Source of the DNA: Komagataeibacter xylinus
GTDB taxonomy: Bacteria; Pseudomonadota; Alphaproteobacteria; Acetobacterales; Acetobacteraceae
Length of the DNA: 64,000 nt
NCBI RefSeq assembly: GCF_009834365.1
Contig: NZ_CP041348.1
Location: 1,302,501 to 1,366,500 of the forward strand
Reading direction: 5' to 3'
Position numbers and translations under genes: made by a program. The notes under the pieces are model-generated. The model was not told the DNA's origin. It made no database searches and saw nothing but the letters and a program-made list of their open reading frames with translations. Positions within the stretch are counted from its first letter, which is position 1. Each line of letters opens with the position of its first letter. Positions 20,868-30,249 of the stretch are shown here, one piece after another.

Positions 20868-22661
20868 ATGGAGTGTATGATGAAACGGGCAGGCGGCTTT
20901 TTTATCCTTGGTATGTTGATCTGCGGGGGCGTTACACCGGCTGCGGCTGGAACTATCGCCATCGTGGGGGGCATGGTTTTTGACGGCACGGGCGCAGCGG
21001 CGCGGCGCGGCACCATTCTCATACAGGATGACCGGATTACCGCTGTCGGCAGGGATGTGACCGTTCCGGCTGATGCACGCGTCATTGACGTGCATGGCAT
21101 GGCCGTAACCCCCGGCCTTTATGATCTGCATACGCATTGGGGGCTGGAGGGGACGCCAGCCGATGTCCCGTCCATCGCGCATGCCTATCTTGTTTCTGGT
21201 GTCACAACGGTCAATGATTTCAATGAGGAGACGGAAGCCTTTGCACCGTTGCGCACCTGGCTGGTCCGGATGCCTGCGCCGCATGTCAATTTTGCCGCCC
21301 GTATCAGCACGCCCGGTGGGCATGGTGCCGACTGGTCGGACCAGGATACGACAAGATGGGCCAGTACAGCCGCAAGCGGCAAGGCCGCCATTGACAGCGT
21401 CGTGGCGTATCATCCTGACCTGATCAAGATTTTTACCGATGGGTGGCGCTACGGTCGCATGCCGGATGACACCAGCATGAACGAGCAGACCCTGGCCGCC
21501 GCCGTTGCCCAAGCCCATGCCGACCATCTGAAGGTCATGACCCATACCGTGACTGTCGAACGGGGACTTCTTGCAGCGCGGGCGAAGGTCGACTCTCTTG
21601 CCCATAGCATGCAGGACCGTGTACTCACATCGGCCGATATAGCCACAATCAGGGCGAGCGGTATGGGGGATATAGCCACACTGGCCGTATATGACCCGGA
21701 TAAATGGCGCAGGGTGCCTGAACATAAGGTGGCTCCCAACACCAGGCTTTTTGATAACGCCCTGAAGAATGTCAGGAAGCTGTATAAAGCCGGCGTGCCG
21801 ATCGGGGTCGGTACCGATGCGGGCATGCCCGCCACGCCTCATGGGGAATCCACCCTTCATGAGCTGGAACTGCTGGTTCGCGCTGGCCTTACACCTGCCC
21901 AGGCCCTGGTGGCGGCAACCCGCGTCAGTGCGACCCTGCAGGGGCAGCAAACGGACCGTGGCACCATTGCCCCGGGCATGCGCGCCGATATTACCGTGTT
22001 CGACGGGCGCCCGTGGAAACATATTGCTGACATTCACCACGTCGCCATGACCATGGTGGATGGTCGACCGCTCATCGGGCTTGGCGCTCTGCCTGATCAG
22101 GCCTCGGGCACGGGCTGGCCCGCGCCTGTGCCCGCTGGCAGGCTCATTGATGATTTCGAGCGTGCTGATGGTCGTTCCTCGCTGAACACGCTGCGTAGGG
22201 ACACCATGGACTGGGGGCAGGATCGAACGGAAGAAGTATCAGGAACCATGACCCGTGAGACGGGCAGGGGAAAAATCCTGTTCATGGCGGCACGCATGGC
22301 GGACAAGAAAGACGCATATGCCGGTGTTGCCGTGCCGCTCTCCACCGGGTCTGTCCTGCCTGTTGATGTCACGGCGTATAAGGGGATTACGCTGGAAATT
22401 CGTGGCGCGGCGTGTCCCAGCCGCCTTACGGTCACGGGTACTGTCGGCGCAACGTGGAGCGCTCCGGTCAACATGACGCAGGGCTGGCAGACAATCCACG
22501 TACCCTTCAGCGCTCTTCAGGTCGTTGACCCGAAGGTGGGGCGGGCGTGGAACGGGCGGGATGTGACGGAAGTCGAGATAGGCCAGAGTTGCCCGGCGGA
22601 ACACAAAAGCTGGCTGCAGGCAGATAATCTTGCTTTCTACTCCGGTGGCACCAGCCACTAG
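20868..22661 (+). CDS. secreted amidohydrolase with C-terminal CIA30/CBM-like domain
   Basis: The start at ATG 20868 follows GGGTGGG by seven bases. The 597-residue protein has a signal peptide (KRAGGFFILGMLICGG...AAA), then an imidazolonepropionase/prolidase-like amidohydrolase domain (about 25-420): the metal motif is HTH in YDLHTHWG, a Lys occurs in DLIKIFTDG (candidate carbamylated ligand), a later His in VMTHT and an Asp in IGVGTDAGMPATPHGE. The last 170 residues (from LIDDFERADG) resemble the CIA30/CBM11 jelly-roll that binds sugars or acts as a scaffold. It could hydrolyse dipeptides or cyclic amides in the periplasm. It follows the metalloprotease by 66 bases. Confidence 0.88.
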   Translation: MECMMKRAGGFFILGMLICGGVTPAAAGTIAIVGGMVFDGTGAAARRGTILIQDDRITAVGRDVTVPADARVIDVHGMAVTPGLYDLHTHWGLEGTPADVPSIAHAYLVSGVTTVNDFNEETEAFAPLRTWLVRMPAPHVNFAARISTPGGHGADWSDQDTTRWASTAASGKAAIDSVVAYHPDLIKIFTDGWRYGRMPDDTSMNEQTLAAAVAQAHADHLKVMTHTVTVERGLLAARAKVDSLAHSMQDRVLTSADIATIRASGMGDIATLAVYDPDKWRRVPEHKVAPNTRLFDNALKNVRKLYKAGVPIGVGTDAGMPATPHGESTLHELELLVRAGLTPAQALVAATRVSATLQGQQTDRGTIAPGMRADITVFDGRPWKHIADIHHVAMTMVDGRPLIGLGALPDQASGTGWPAPVPAGRLIDDFERADGRSSLNTLRRDTMDWGQDRTEEVSGTMTRETGRGKILFMAARMADKKDAYAGVAVPLSTGSVLPVDVTAYKGITLEIRGAACPSRLTVTGTVGATWSAPVNMTQGWQTIHVPFSALQVVDPKVGRAWNGRDVTEVEIGQSCPAEHKSWLQADNLAFYSGGTSH

Positions 22662-23061
22662 GAAGCTGTTTGAACTGCCTGCCCACCAAGTTGGCCTGCA
22701 AACCATGAAAGTTTTGGTGAAGCTTTTTCCAAGGAACATCAGAAGACGCGGGACCCGGAAACTTTCATTTTCCATCAATGATCTGTCCTTAAAACAATCG
22801 CTAATCACACATCGGTGCTTTAGGGGCTGGTCTGGGGATGGGTGTATCCTGGTCCTGGCTGTAGCCTAGGGAATTTCGATCGCCAGTCCAGCCCTGCATG
22901 CGATGCGGGCATGTCTTGGGTGAGCAGGATCGAACTTTCCTACAAGGGCTGTCGGGCACATTGTAAACGGGAGAGGCGGACGGAAATTTCAGAAGTGACA
23001 AAGAGACCTTATGGTGAGAGCCTGATTTCCGCCCCAGCGCTCTGGAAATGAAGGACGATCC
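22662..23061. other. intergenic region with one interspersed repeat copy
   Basis: There are 400 bases between the amidohydrolase and lysR. A shortened copy of the AAAGTTTTGGTGAAGCTTTTTCC repeat lies at 22708-22730. The remainder holds no frame I can support. Confidence 0.5.
22708..22730 (+). repeat. interspersed repeat, truncated copy
   Basis: AAAGTTTTGGTGAAGCTTTTTCC matches the first part of the repeat found at 50111, 60060 and 60976, but lacks the second arm of the hairpin. It is the only copy inside the accessory region. Confidence 0.6.
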
Positions 23062-23991
23062 ATGCTGCCGCAACGATTGCACCAGTTACGTGCGTTTCTT
23101 GCCGTGTATCAGGCCGGGTCGGTCACGCTCGCGGCCGAAATGCTGCATCTTTCCCAGCCAGCGGTCACCAAACTGGTGCATGCGCTGGAGGCCCAGGTGG
23201 GTATCGTCCTGTTTGACCGTTCGCGTCGCAGGCTGGCCCCGACACGTGAGGCGGTCGTCCTGCGCAATGAGCTCGATACCCTGTTTTCCACGCTTGACCG
23301 TACGGACAGTCTGCTCACCGCATTAAGGAATGGTCTGGACGGGCGCCTTCATATTGCCGCCGTGCCGGCGGTTGGTAACTTTCTCATTCCCGGGCCGCTA
23401 TCAGTTCACCTTGCACAACGGCCATCACAGGCGTCCGTTACGGTAACAAGTTCGGTGGAAGTGAATTCACTGGTGCAATCGGGGGCCGCGGATATCGGTT
23501 TCTGTCTGCCTGTCAATGCGGGTGACATGGTCAATGTCCGGCATATCATCACATTGCCTTCCTTTGTTGCCCTGCCGCGGGCGCATCGTCTTTCACGAAG
23601 CCGGTGCGTGGACATCGCCCAACTGGAGGGGGATCCTTTCGTGACAGTCAATCAGAATTATGGTTTTGGCAATCCGCTGGTTGATTTTTTCCGTACACAT
23701 GGTTTCCATCATGCCCCCAGAGTGGAAACGCAAAGTAATGCGGTCGCATGCGGCCTGGTTGAAGCGGGTGTCGGTTTTGCCATTGTCGATGCGCCAACGG
23801 CCTATAGTTACCGGAAGCGGGTTTGCGTATTGCCCATGACCCAGGAGATCAGTTTTCCGATCCGTGTGATCTATCCCCCTTCGGTCGAGCGGTCTTCCCT
23901 CGATCGTTTTATCCCGCTGGTGGAAAAGGAACTGGCAAGAATGACTTCCAAAATACTGGAAGAGTCAATCGATCGTGAAGACCCTGTTTGA
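23062..23991 (+). CDS. LysR-family transcriptional regulator
   Basis: The 309-residue regulator has an N-terminal helix-turn-helix (residues 5-64: LHQLRAFLAVYQAGSVTLAAEMLHLSQPAVTKLVHALEAQVG, then LFDRSRRRLAPT) and a LysR substrate-binding domain (90-295). It lies just upstream of, and in the same direction as, the second peptide-type ABC importer, with a terminator and a T-N11-A palindrome between them. It therefore probably controls that operon. Co-inducer unknown. Confidence 0.94.
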   Translation: MLPQRLHQLRAFLAVYQAGSVTLAAEMLHLSQPAVTKLVHALEAQVGIVLFDRSRRRLAPTREAVVLRNELDTLFSTLDRTDSLLTALRNGLDGRLHIAAVPAVGNFLIPGPLSVHLAQRPSQASVTVTSSVEVNSLVQSGAADIGFCLPVNAGDMVNVRHIITLPSFVALPRAHRLSRSRCVDIAQLEGDPFVTVNQNYGFGNPLVDFFRTHGFHHAPRVETQSNAVACGLVEAGVGFAIVDAPTAYSYRKRVCVLPMTQEISFPIRVIYPPSVERSSLDRFIPLVEKELARMTSKILEESIDREDPV

Positions 23992-24028
23992 AACGGGATA
24001 TTGATAAAAAACGACAACAGTTTCCGGG

Positions 24029-24062
24029 CGCCGCCTTTTTCCCAAAAGGCGGCGTTTTTTTC
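24029..24062 (+). terminator. intrinsic terminator after lysR
   Basis: CGCCGCCTTTT and AAAAGGCGGCG pair perfectly (11 bp) around TCCC and are followed by seven T. It separates lysR from the ABC operon downstream. Confidence 0.9.
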
Positions 24063-24146
24063 GAGGCGTCCTGAAAAGAGCTTCAGCCAGAAACGTCCTT
24101 ACGGCCTGAGCCCGTCATAACTGGCAGGAATGGGAGCGCAATCATT

Positions 24147-24163
24147 ATTCATTTGCAATGAAT
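24147..24163. promoter_or_regulatory. LysR-type box (ATT-N11-AAT), candidate regulator site
   Basis: ATTCATTTGCAATGAAT is a perfect 7-bp dyad around TGC and fits the LysR consensus T-N11-A. It stands 156 bases after the lysR stop and 169 bases before the GTG of importer 2. Its position suits activation of that operon by the adjacent regulator. The pairing is inferred. Confidence 0.55.
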
Positions 24164-24331
24164 GATGTGTTTCAGCAAGATATCTTAAAGCATGCTAATG
24201 AACCAGCCCCTTGGAAAAAATAGATTATTTCGAGCGGGAATGTATCGCTGATGTAGGGAAGGTTAAAAATTAAAGTGACGTGAAGCCGTGTTTTTGCGTG
24301 ACCGCAATGTATTGCATCGGAGGAAACGGAT

Positions 24332-25399
24332 GTGGCACAAAAATCCCTTGCGTCTTTATCTGAACAGCAGATGTTATTGAGCAGACGCTTGTCTCTGCCC
24401 ATCATAAAAAGACTGTTCAGCCCGTTTCCACGTTTCGTAGCATCAGGGGCACTGCCGGTCAGGGCGGTTATCCGTCGCCTGATGAGTTCCCTCATGACGG
24501 TTTTATTTCTTTCAGCCCTGACATTTTTATTGGTACGACTGGCTCCCGGTTCAATTGTTGACAGTATTCTTGGCATGACCGAACGTACGGCGGAACAGGC
24601 TGCGGCGGTACGCGCCGCGTATCATCTTGATGATCCCCTGTTCGTGCAATACCTGCGCTGGCTTGGTGGGATTGCGAGGGGAGACTTCGGGCAGTCCTTT
24701 ATGTTGAACGAGCCTGTTATTGACGTAATACGCAGGGACTTTCCCGTTTCTATTTTCCTTTCAGCATATAGCTTTGTTTTTTCCATGATTGTCGGGTTTT
24801 TACTTGGTGTCATCGCGGCGCTTAGGCATGGATGGTGTGGTCGGGCGGTGCTTGTGGCCATTACGTTTGCTTCGTCCATTCCCACCTTCGCCAACGGGTT
24901 GATGCTTCTCTGGCTATTTGGAATCATGGTACCCCTGTTTCCTGTTATTGGCCTGGGTAATCCGACCTTTCTGTCGCGTGTCTATCATCTGACGCTGCCC
25001 GCCATTGCGCTCAGTATTCCGGGGGCGGCCATTCTCGCACGGACACTCGCCCATGTCCTGCATGTCATTTATCATGAGGAATTCGTTCTTTTTGCCCGAA
25101 GCCGGGGTATCGACCCTGTGCGGATATTCATGGCGTATGGCCTGCGTAATGCGCTGGTTCCCGTTATTTCGGTGCTGGGTCTGGTCATTTCCACCACCTT
25201 GGTCGGTTCGGTTCTGGTCGAGATGACGTTCAGCCTTCACGGGCTGGGCATGGCCCTGGTTGACGCCATCGAAAACAAGGATGGCGCCCTGGTTCAGGGG
25301 ATTACGATGATTGTTGCGATCACCATTGTTACGATGAACGCGCTGCTTGATATCGTCTGCTATTTCGCCGATCCCAGAATGCGTGAAAAGAAAAGCTGA
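24332..25399 (+). CDS. ABC transporter permease, DppB/OppB type (importer 2)
   Basis: The GTG start 24332 is set by GGAGGA seven bases upstream. The 355-residue permease has an extra basic N-terminal tail of about 50 residues before the first membrane segment (SSLMTVLFLSALTFLLVRLAPGS). Family wording includes YHLDDPLFVQYLRWLGGIARGDFGQSF, and the EAA loop FARSRGIDPVRIFMAYGLRNALVPVISVLG. It is a paralogue, not a copy, of importer 1's permease. Its stop overlaps the next start (TGATG). First gene of a six- or seven-gene run to about 32.5 kb. Confidence 0.93.
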   Translation: MAQKSLASLSEQQMLLSRRLSLPIIKRLFSPFPRFVASGALPVRAVIRRLMSSLMTVLFLSALTFLLVRLAPGSIVDSILGMTERTAEQAAAVRAAYHLDDPLFVQYLRWLGGIARGDFGQSFMLNEPVIDVIRRDFPVSIFLSAYSFVFSMIVGFLLGVIAALRHGWCGRAVLVAITFASSIPTFANGLMLLWLFGIMVPLFPVIGLGNPTFLSRVYHLTLPAIALSIPGAAILARTLAHVLHVIYHEEFVLFARSRGIDPVRIFMAYGLRNALVPVISVLGLVISTTLVGSVLVEMTFSLHGLGMALVDAIENKDGALVQGITMIVAITIVTMNALLDIVCYFADPRMREKKS

Positions 25400-26229
25400 T
25401 GCGTATTGTCACGCTCAGGATCAGCATATTGTTTGCATTGTCCGTTTCCGCACTGATCATGCTGGCAATCGTGTTCGGCCCGGTGCTCGCGCCCTGGCCG
25501 GCCGAGCAGCAGGACCTCGTGCACAGTTTCTCCGGCCCCAGTGCCCGGCACTGGCTTGGTACTGATGAACTGGGGCGCGATATTCTCTCGCGTCTCATCA
25601 TAGGCGCGCGTGCAGCGGTTCTCGGTCCAGTTATTGTCGCACTTGGTGCGATGGCCTGGGGGGCGGGGATCGCGATGATCGCCACGTATCATGGCGGCAT
25701 GGGCGAAAGCCTGATCGTGTTCTGGATAGACCTCATGTCGTCTGTTCCGCATCTGCTTATTGCGATTGTGGCCCTTGGCATGCTTTCCGGCTCGTATTGG
25801 GATGCCATATTCATCATGATTGTTCTGCTTGCGCCGGGCGATGCGCGGATCATCCGCAACGCCACACGGCAGCAACGCAATCTTGCTTATGTCGAGGCCC
25901 TGCGTGTGGCGGGCGTGCCGGCCCTGCGGATCATTTTCCGCCATATCTTTCCCTCGGTCGTACCGCAGGGTCTGGTGCAGGCTTCAGCCAATTTCACGAC
26001 CGGTATCATCATGCTGTCGTCCCTGTCGTTTCTGGGTTTTGGCGTACCCCCGGGGGCTGCCGACTGGGGGCGGATGATGGTCGAGGGCAGGCTGGTCATC
26101 GGCCAGAACCCGTGCTGCATGCTGGGGGCAGGGCTGGCGATCGCCTGCACGGCAACATCCGTAAGTATTCTGAGTGACTGGCTGGGAAGCTACCTGAGCA
26201 CGAAAATGGGGGGTGCCCATGCCCGATAA
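25399..26229 (+). CDS. ABC transporter permease, DppC/OppC type (importer 2)
   Basis: This 276-residue permease carries the DppC motif LGTDELGRDILSRLIIGARAAVLG after the first membrane segment, and an EAA loop RQQRNLAYVEALRVAGVPALRIIFRHIFP. The LSSLSFLGFGVPPGAADWG segment is standard. The C-terminus overlaps the ATPase gene start. It forms the channel of importer 2 with the preceding gene. Confidence 0.93.
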   Translation: MRIVTLRISILFALSVSALIMLAIVFGPVLAPWPAEQQDLVHSFSGPSARHWLGTDELGRDILSRLIIGARAAVLGPVIVALGAMAWGAGIAMIATYHGGMGESLIVFWIDLMSSVPHLLIAIVALGMLSGSYWDAIFIMIVLLAPGDARIIRNATRQQRNLAYVEALRVAGVPALRIIFRHIFPSVVPQGLVQASANFTTGIIMLSSLSFLGFGVPPGAADWGRMMVEGRLVIGQNPCCMLGAGLAIACTATSVSILSDWLGSYLSTKMGGAHAR

Positions 26230-28021
26230 AAGCAGCCTGCATGTATCTGGCCCTTTACTTGATGTGCGCGGTCTTTCCATCTCGAATAAAAACGGCGTTC
26301 TGGTTTCCGATGTCTCGTTTCGTGTCAATGAGGGGGAACGGGTCGGGATCGTGGGAGAGTCCGGGTCCGGAAAATCGTTGAGCATCCGCGCATTGATGGG
26401 GCTGTTACCATCGGGGATGCATGTAAGGGGGAATGCAACCTGCCGTACGGGACAACTGGATCTGAATGCCGGGTGGAAGCGGGCACGCTCCGGTTTCGGG
26501 ATGATTTTCCAGGACCCCTTTACAATGCTCAATCCATTGATGCCCTGCCGTGATCATATTCTCGAAAGCCTGCCCTGCCATCACCCCGCGCAGGCAACCC
26601 GGGCGGGGCGGCAGCGGATCGTGGCGGAAAAACTGGCCGAAGTCGGGATTGCCGATGAAGCCGTGGGCGCGCGCCATCCGTTTGAATTATCCGGTGGCAT
26701 GCGCCAGCGTGTCGGCATTGCCGCGGCACTTGCGCCAGACCCGGAAGTCCTGTTTGCCGATGAACCGACAACAGCGCTCGATCCCGTCACGCAGGCCGCC
26801 ATCATGGCCCAGTTACGCCAGATCCAGGCGCAACGGCGCATGGGTATCGTTCTGGTCACGCATGACCTCGAACTGGCTTTTGCTTTCTGCACGCGGATTT
26901 ATGTTCTCTATGCCGGTCGCGTTATTGAGGAGGGGCCACCCCTTGCCCTGCGTGAGCGGCCATTACATCCCTATACACGCAGCCTGATTGATGCCACCCC
27001 ACCCCTGCGCGTCAGGCTGGAAACACTGCCGACGGTGGCGGGACGGATCCCGGCAGCGGCCAGGATCGGCAATGCGTGCGGTTTCGCGCCGCGCTGCGCG
27101 CAGGCGGTGGCGCCATGCTTCCAGGCGGTCCCGCCCCGGCTTTCTCCCGAACCTGATCGCTATAGCGCGTGCCTGCTGGCCAACGGGGTTCCAGCAGCCC
27201 CGCGGATGCGGCCCGCAGATGCCGCCCATGGCGGGAACGGATCCGACGGGAATGATATCGTGCTGAACATAACGGGCCTGGGCAAGAACTTTGGCGCGGC
27301 CCCGGCAATGCGGCAGGTTCTCCGTGACGTTTCGCTGACAGTACGCCGTGGAGAATGCGTCGGCATCATTGGTGGTTCTGGCTCGGGCAAGACAACACTC
27401 GGGCGCTGCATCATCGGCCTCGAGAAACCGGATGCGGGTTCGATCCTGTTTGAGGGGGTCGATATTTCCGATTACCGTCGCCTGTCGGGCAGCAGGTACC
27501 GATGGATGCGGCAGCAGGCCCAGATGGCCTTCCAGGACCCGTTTTCCACCCTGACCCCGACCATGACGATCGGCCAGACCCTGCATGAGATTCTTCGTCT
27601 CGATGGTCGGGTCACACGGCAGCGGATCGATACGCTGCTGGCAGATGTTGGACTGTCGCCCGAATACGCCGCCCGCCGCCCAAGGGAACTTTCGGGGGGC
27701 GAGCGCCAGCGTGTGGCCCTGGCCCGTGCCCTGGCCCGGCAGCCCGCGCTGCTTGTCTGCGATGAAATCGTGTCCGCGCTCGATGTTCTGGCGCAGGCAC
27801 AGATCCTTAACATGCTGAATGTCATCCGGGTCAGGCGTGGCATCTCCAGCCTTTTCATTTCGCATGATCTGGCAGTTGTGCGACAGGTCGCCACCCGTGT
27901 CTATGTGCTTCATCACGGCATGATCGTGGAGGAAGGTGAAACCGGGCGAGTGCTGGATAATCCACGCGACACCTATACCCGCAGCCTCATCGGTGCGGTT
28001 CCCCATGGGGTGCCGGCATGA
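26219..28021 (+). CDS. fused double ABC ATPase, DppD-DppF type (importer 2)
   Basis: The ATG 26219 is preferred (a G-run lies just upstream); GTG 26213 is possible. The 600-residue protein has two complete ABC domains. Half one: Walker A GESGSGKS, MIFQDPFTMLNP, LSGGMRQRVGIA, VLFADEPTTALD, then an oligo_HPY segment with cysteines. Half two: [52 protein letters not shown]. This is the GsiA/YejF-like fused arrangement, unlike the separate ATPases of importer 1. It overlaps the binding-protein gene by ATGA. Confidence 0.94.
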   Translation: MPDKSSLHVSGPLLDVRGLSISNKNGVLVSDVSFRVNEGERVGIVGESGSGKSLSIRALMGLLPSGMHVRGNATCRTGQLDLNAGWKRARSGFGMIFQDPFTMLNPLMPCRDHILESLPCHHPAQATRAGRQRIVAEKLAEVGIADEAVGARHPFELSGGMRQRVGIAAALAPDPEVLFADEPTTALDPVTQAAIMAQLRQIQAQRRMGIVLVTHDLELAFAFCTRIYVLYAGRVIEEGPPLALRERPLHPYTRSLIDATPPLRVRLETLPTVAGRIPAAARIGNACGFAPRCAQAVAPCFQAVPPRLSPEPDRYSACLLANGVPAAPRMRPADAAHGGNGSDGNDIVLNITGLGKNFGAAPAMRQVLRDVSLTVRRGECVGIIGGSGSGKTTLGRCIIGLEKPDAGSILFEGVDISDYRRLSGSRYRWMRQQAQMAFQDPFSTLTPTMTIGQTLHEILRLDGRVTRQRIDTLLADVGLSPEYAARRPRELSGGERQRVALARALARQPALLVCDEIVSALDVLAQAQILNMLNVIRVRRGISSLFISHDLAVVRQVATRVYVLHHGMIVEEGETGRVLDNPRDTYTRSLIGAVPHGVPA

Positions 28022-29640
28022 TGGGTATCACCGCATCGGGCCGCCATCCGTCCTGTTTCATGCTGATGGGAATGCTGGTGATCTGTGGCGTAGCCCTGGG
28101 GCATGGAGTGGCGCGCGATGCGGTCGCGGCACCCACAACGCTCAGATGGGCAATCGGGGGGCCACCACGCGCACTGGATGTCTATCGTGATGCGAGCCTC
28201 AATGCGCTGGTGGTGCTGAATGTGCTTTATGACCGGCTTGCCGTGCTTGATGACCTGAAACTCAGGCCCTCGCTTGCCATAAGCTGGCGGCAGACTGATC
28301 CGCTGACCTATGTCTATTCGCTTCGTGATGATGCTGTCTTTTCGGATGGCCAGCCGGTCATGGCGGCGGATGTGGCCTTTTCCTTCATGCGGCATATCGG
28401 GGCGGGTTCGACTTCGCTGATCGCAGCCCACCTGAAAACGCTGCGTCTTGTCGAGGCGACGGGACCGCACGAAGTGACGGTGCACCTGAAAACACCGGAT
28501 GCCACATGGATATATGACCCCCTGTTTGTCCCGGTTGTCGAGCAGCAGGATGTGCAGAGGCGTGGTACTCGGTACGGCGCGCCGCAGGAGGTTCCTGTCA
28601 GTTCAGGCCCCTATCAGCTTGTGCGTTTTGATGCGGAACACGGCATCGAACTGGTGCGTAATACGCGGTACTGGGGCCCACGGGGCGTGCCGGACAAGGT
28701 GACATTCAGCTATATTGCCGATCCGGGTTCGCTTGCCCTGAGCCTCAGGGGCGGGGTCATAGACGGGACTTTCAATCTGTCCCTGACATTCCTTCCGCTT
28801 TTTTGCAATCTTCAGGATGTGCATTGCCTGCACGGTGCAGGGCTTGCGCTGGTGTCGCTTATCTTCAACCTTGAGAAATGGCCGTATAACGACATCCATG
28901 TCAGGCGTGCCATCGCCTATAGTTGGCCGGCCGCCGATTTTACGCAAAAGGTCATTCATGGCGCCGGGCGGCCCGCCAATACGGCGGTCGCGCCCGGCTT
29001 CTGGAGCAACCTGCTCCCGGCAGGCGAGGTTGCCGCCAGTTACGCAAGCCTGCCTACGTTCTCTTTCAATCCCCAGCTTGCGCGTCGGGAACTGGCGGCA
29101 TCCACTGTGGCAAAGGGTTTTACCGAAACGGTCAGCTTTCCCGATGTCTATCCGGTACTTGGTGAGGCCCTGCAGGTACTGGCGGAAAACCTAGCGCCGC
29201 TTGGCATTACACTCAATATCAAGGAAATTCCCTACCAGCGCTGGATCGGCAGGCTGGCCGGGCGCACCGAGCTGGGGCTTGAAATCGCCCACTGGAATGC
29301 GGATTACCCTGACCCGAGCGAACTGGCGGTCAGCTTTTACGCAGGCAGCCATGCCGTTGCGGGCCAGTTCAATATCTCCAATTACCGCAATCCCTCTGTT
29401 GATCGGATTCTGGACCGGCAGGCGGTGGCTTCTGATCCGGCGGAACGGGCATCGCTTCTGATGCAGGTTCTCCAGATCGTGGCCAATGACATTCCAAACG
29501 TCAATCTATACTGGGAAGACTCCTGGATGACGATATCGAACACTTATAAATATCATGACTTTAATGGGCTGAGCACAATGGAGCAGTGGATCTATCGCAT
29601 AGATACTGTATCGAGCTATCAGAAAGAAGCCAATCCATGA
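28018..29640 (+). CDS. periplasmic substrate-binding protein, SBP_bac_5 family (importer 2)
   Basis: The 540-residue protein has an N-terminal signal region (SCFMLMGMLVICGVALGHG) and SBP_bac_5 motifs: LKLRPSLAISWRQTDPLTYVYSLRDD and FSDGQPVMAADVAFSFMRH. The ending (ASLLMQVLQIVANDIPNVNLYWEDSW) is also typical. It is the specificity component of importer 2. Its start and stop both overlap neighbours, so it is translationally coupled to the ATPase and to the hydrolase gene behind it. Substrate unknown; the family handles peptides, opines, heme, nickel and glutathione. Confidence 0.92.
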   Translation: MMGITASGRHPSCFMLMGMLVICGVALGHGVARDAVAAPTTLRWAIGGPPRALDVYRDASLNALVVLNVLYDRLAVLDDLKLRPSLAISWRQTDPLTYVYSLRDDAVFSDGQPVMAADVAFSFMRHIGAGSTSLIAAHLKTLRLVEATGPHEVTVHLKTPDATWIYDPLFVPVVEQQDVQRRGTRYGAPQEVPVSSGPYQLVRFDAEHGIELVRNTRYWGPRGVPDKVTFSYIADPGSLALSLRGGVIDGTFNLSLTFLPLFCNLQDVHCLHGAGLALVSLIFNLEKWPYNDIHVRRAIAYSWPAADFTQKVIHGAGRPANTAVAPGFWSNLLPAGEVAASYASLPTFSFNPQLARRELAASTVAKGFTETVSFPDVYPVLGEALQVLAENLAPLGITLNIKEIPYQRWIGRLAGRTELGLEIAHWNADYPDPSELAVSFYAGSHAVAGQFNISNYRNPSVDRILDRQAVASDPAERASLLMQVLQIVANDIPNVNLYWEDSWMTISNTYKYHDFNGLSTMEQWIYRIDTVSSYQKEANP

Positions 29641-30212
29641 AATTACTTGAACCCGAAACCACCGCGCTCATTGCCATAGACATGCAGCGCAGTGTTGCAT
29701 CCCATGATGCGGCGCCGCATTCAGCGGCGGAGGTGATCGCCCGGATCGCATTACTTGCAGATACGGCAAGACAGGTGGGAAGCCTGCCCATTTTTGTCCG
29801 GACCAGTTTCCTGCCCGATGAATCGGACGCCCCAAAGCGCGTACTGGATGGTCTGGGCCTGAAGCCCGCTGCCCGTGTGCCGGGCTGGGATGAACTGCTT
29901 CCTGACATGAAACGCCGCGCAACCGAGCCCGTCATCATAAAACGCAGTTTCAATGCCTTTTACGGGTCCGATCTTGACCTGCAACTCCGGCGCCACGGCA
30001 TCAGGACAGTGATCATGGCCGGGATTTCAACCAATTTCGGTGTCGAAGGTACGGCCCGAAGTGCCTATGATCACGGATACAGCATCATATTTGCACGCGA
30101 TGCGATGGCAGCCTCCACGACTGTCATGCACGAAGCATCATTGACCAATGTCTTCCCCTATATTGGGCGTATTCGCTCAACAAGCCAGATCGTTGAAGCC
30201 TTCTCACAGTAA
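29637..30212 (+). CDS. isochorismatase-family hydrolase
   Basis: The start is ATG 29637, overlapping the previous stop. The 191-residue cytoplasmic protein has the family Asp in ALIAIDMQRSV and Lys in VIIKRSFNAFYG. Where amidase members have the nucleophilic cysteine (T-x-x-C-V), this one has TNFGVE, a glycine. The same substitution is known in vinyl-ether-hydrolysing members such as EntB. So the enzyme is unlikely to be a cysteine amidase. Its coupling to importer 2 suggests it acts on the imported compound. Confidence 0.88.
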   Translation: MKLLEPETTALIAIDMQRSVASHDAAPHSAAEVIARIALLADTARQVGSLPIFVRTSFLPDESDAPKRVLDGLGLKPAARVPGWDELLPDMKRRATEPVIIKRSFNAFYGSDLDLQLRRHGIRTVIMAGISTNFGVEGTARSAYDHGYSIIFARDAMAASTTVMHEASLTNVFPYIGRIRSTSQIVEAFSQ

Positions 30213-30249
30213 TTATTTGTGTAAACCATATGGATGAGGCACGGACTCC

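Noticed and set aside
20562..22040. 492-codon frame on the minus strand
   Set aside because: It runs opposite the protease end and the amidohydrolase; composition is that of a shadow.
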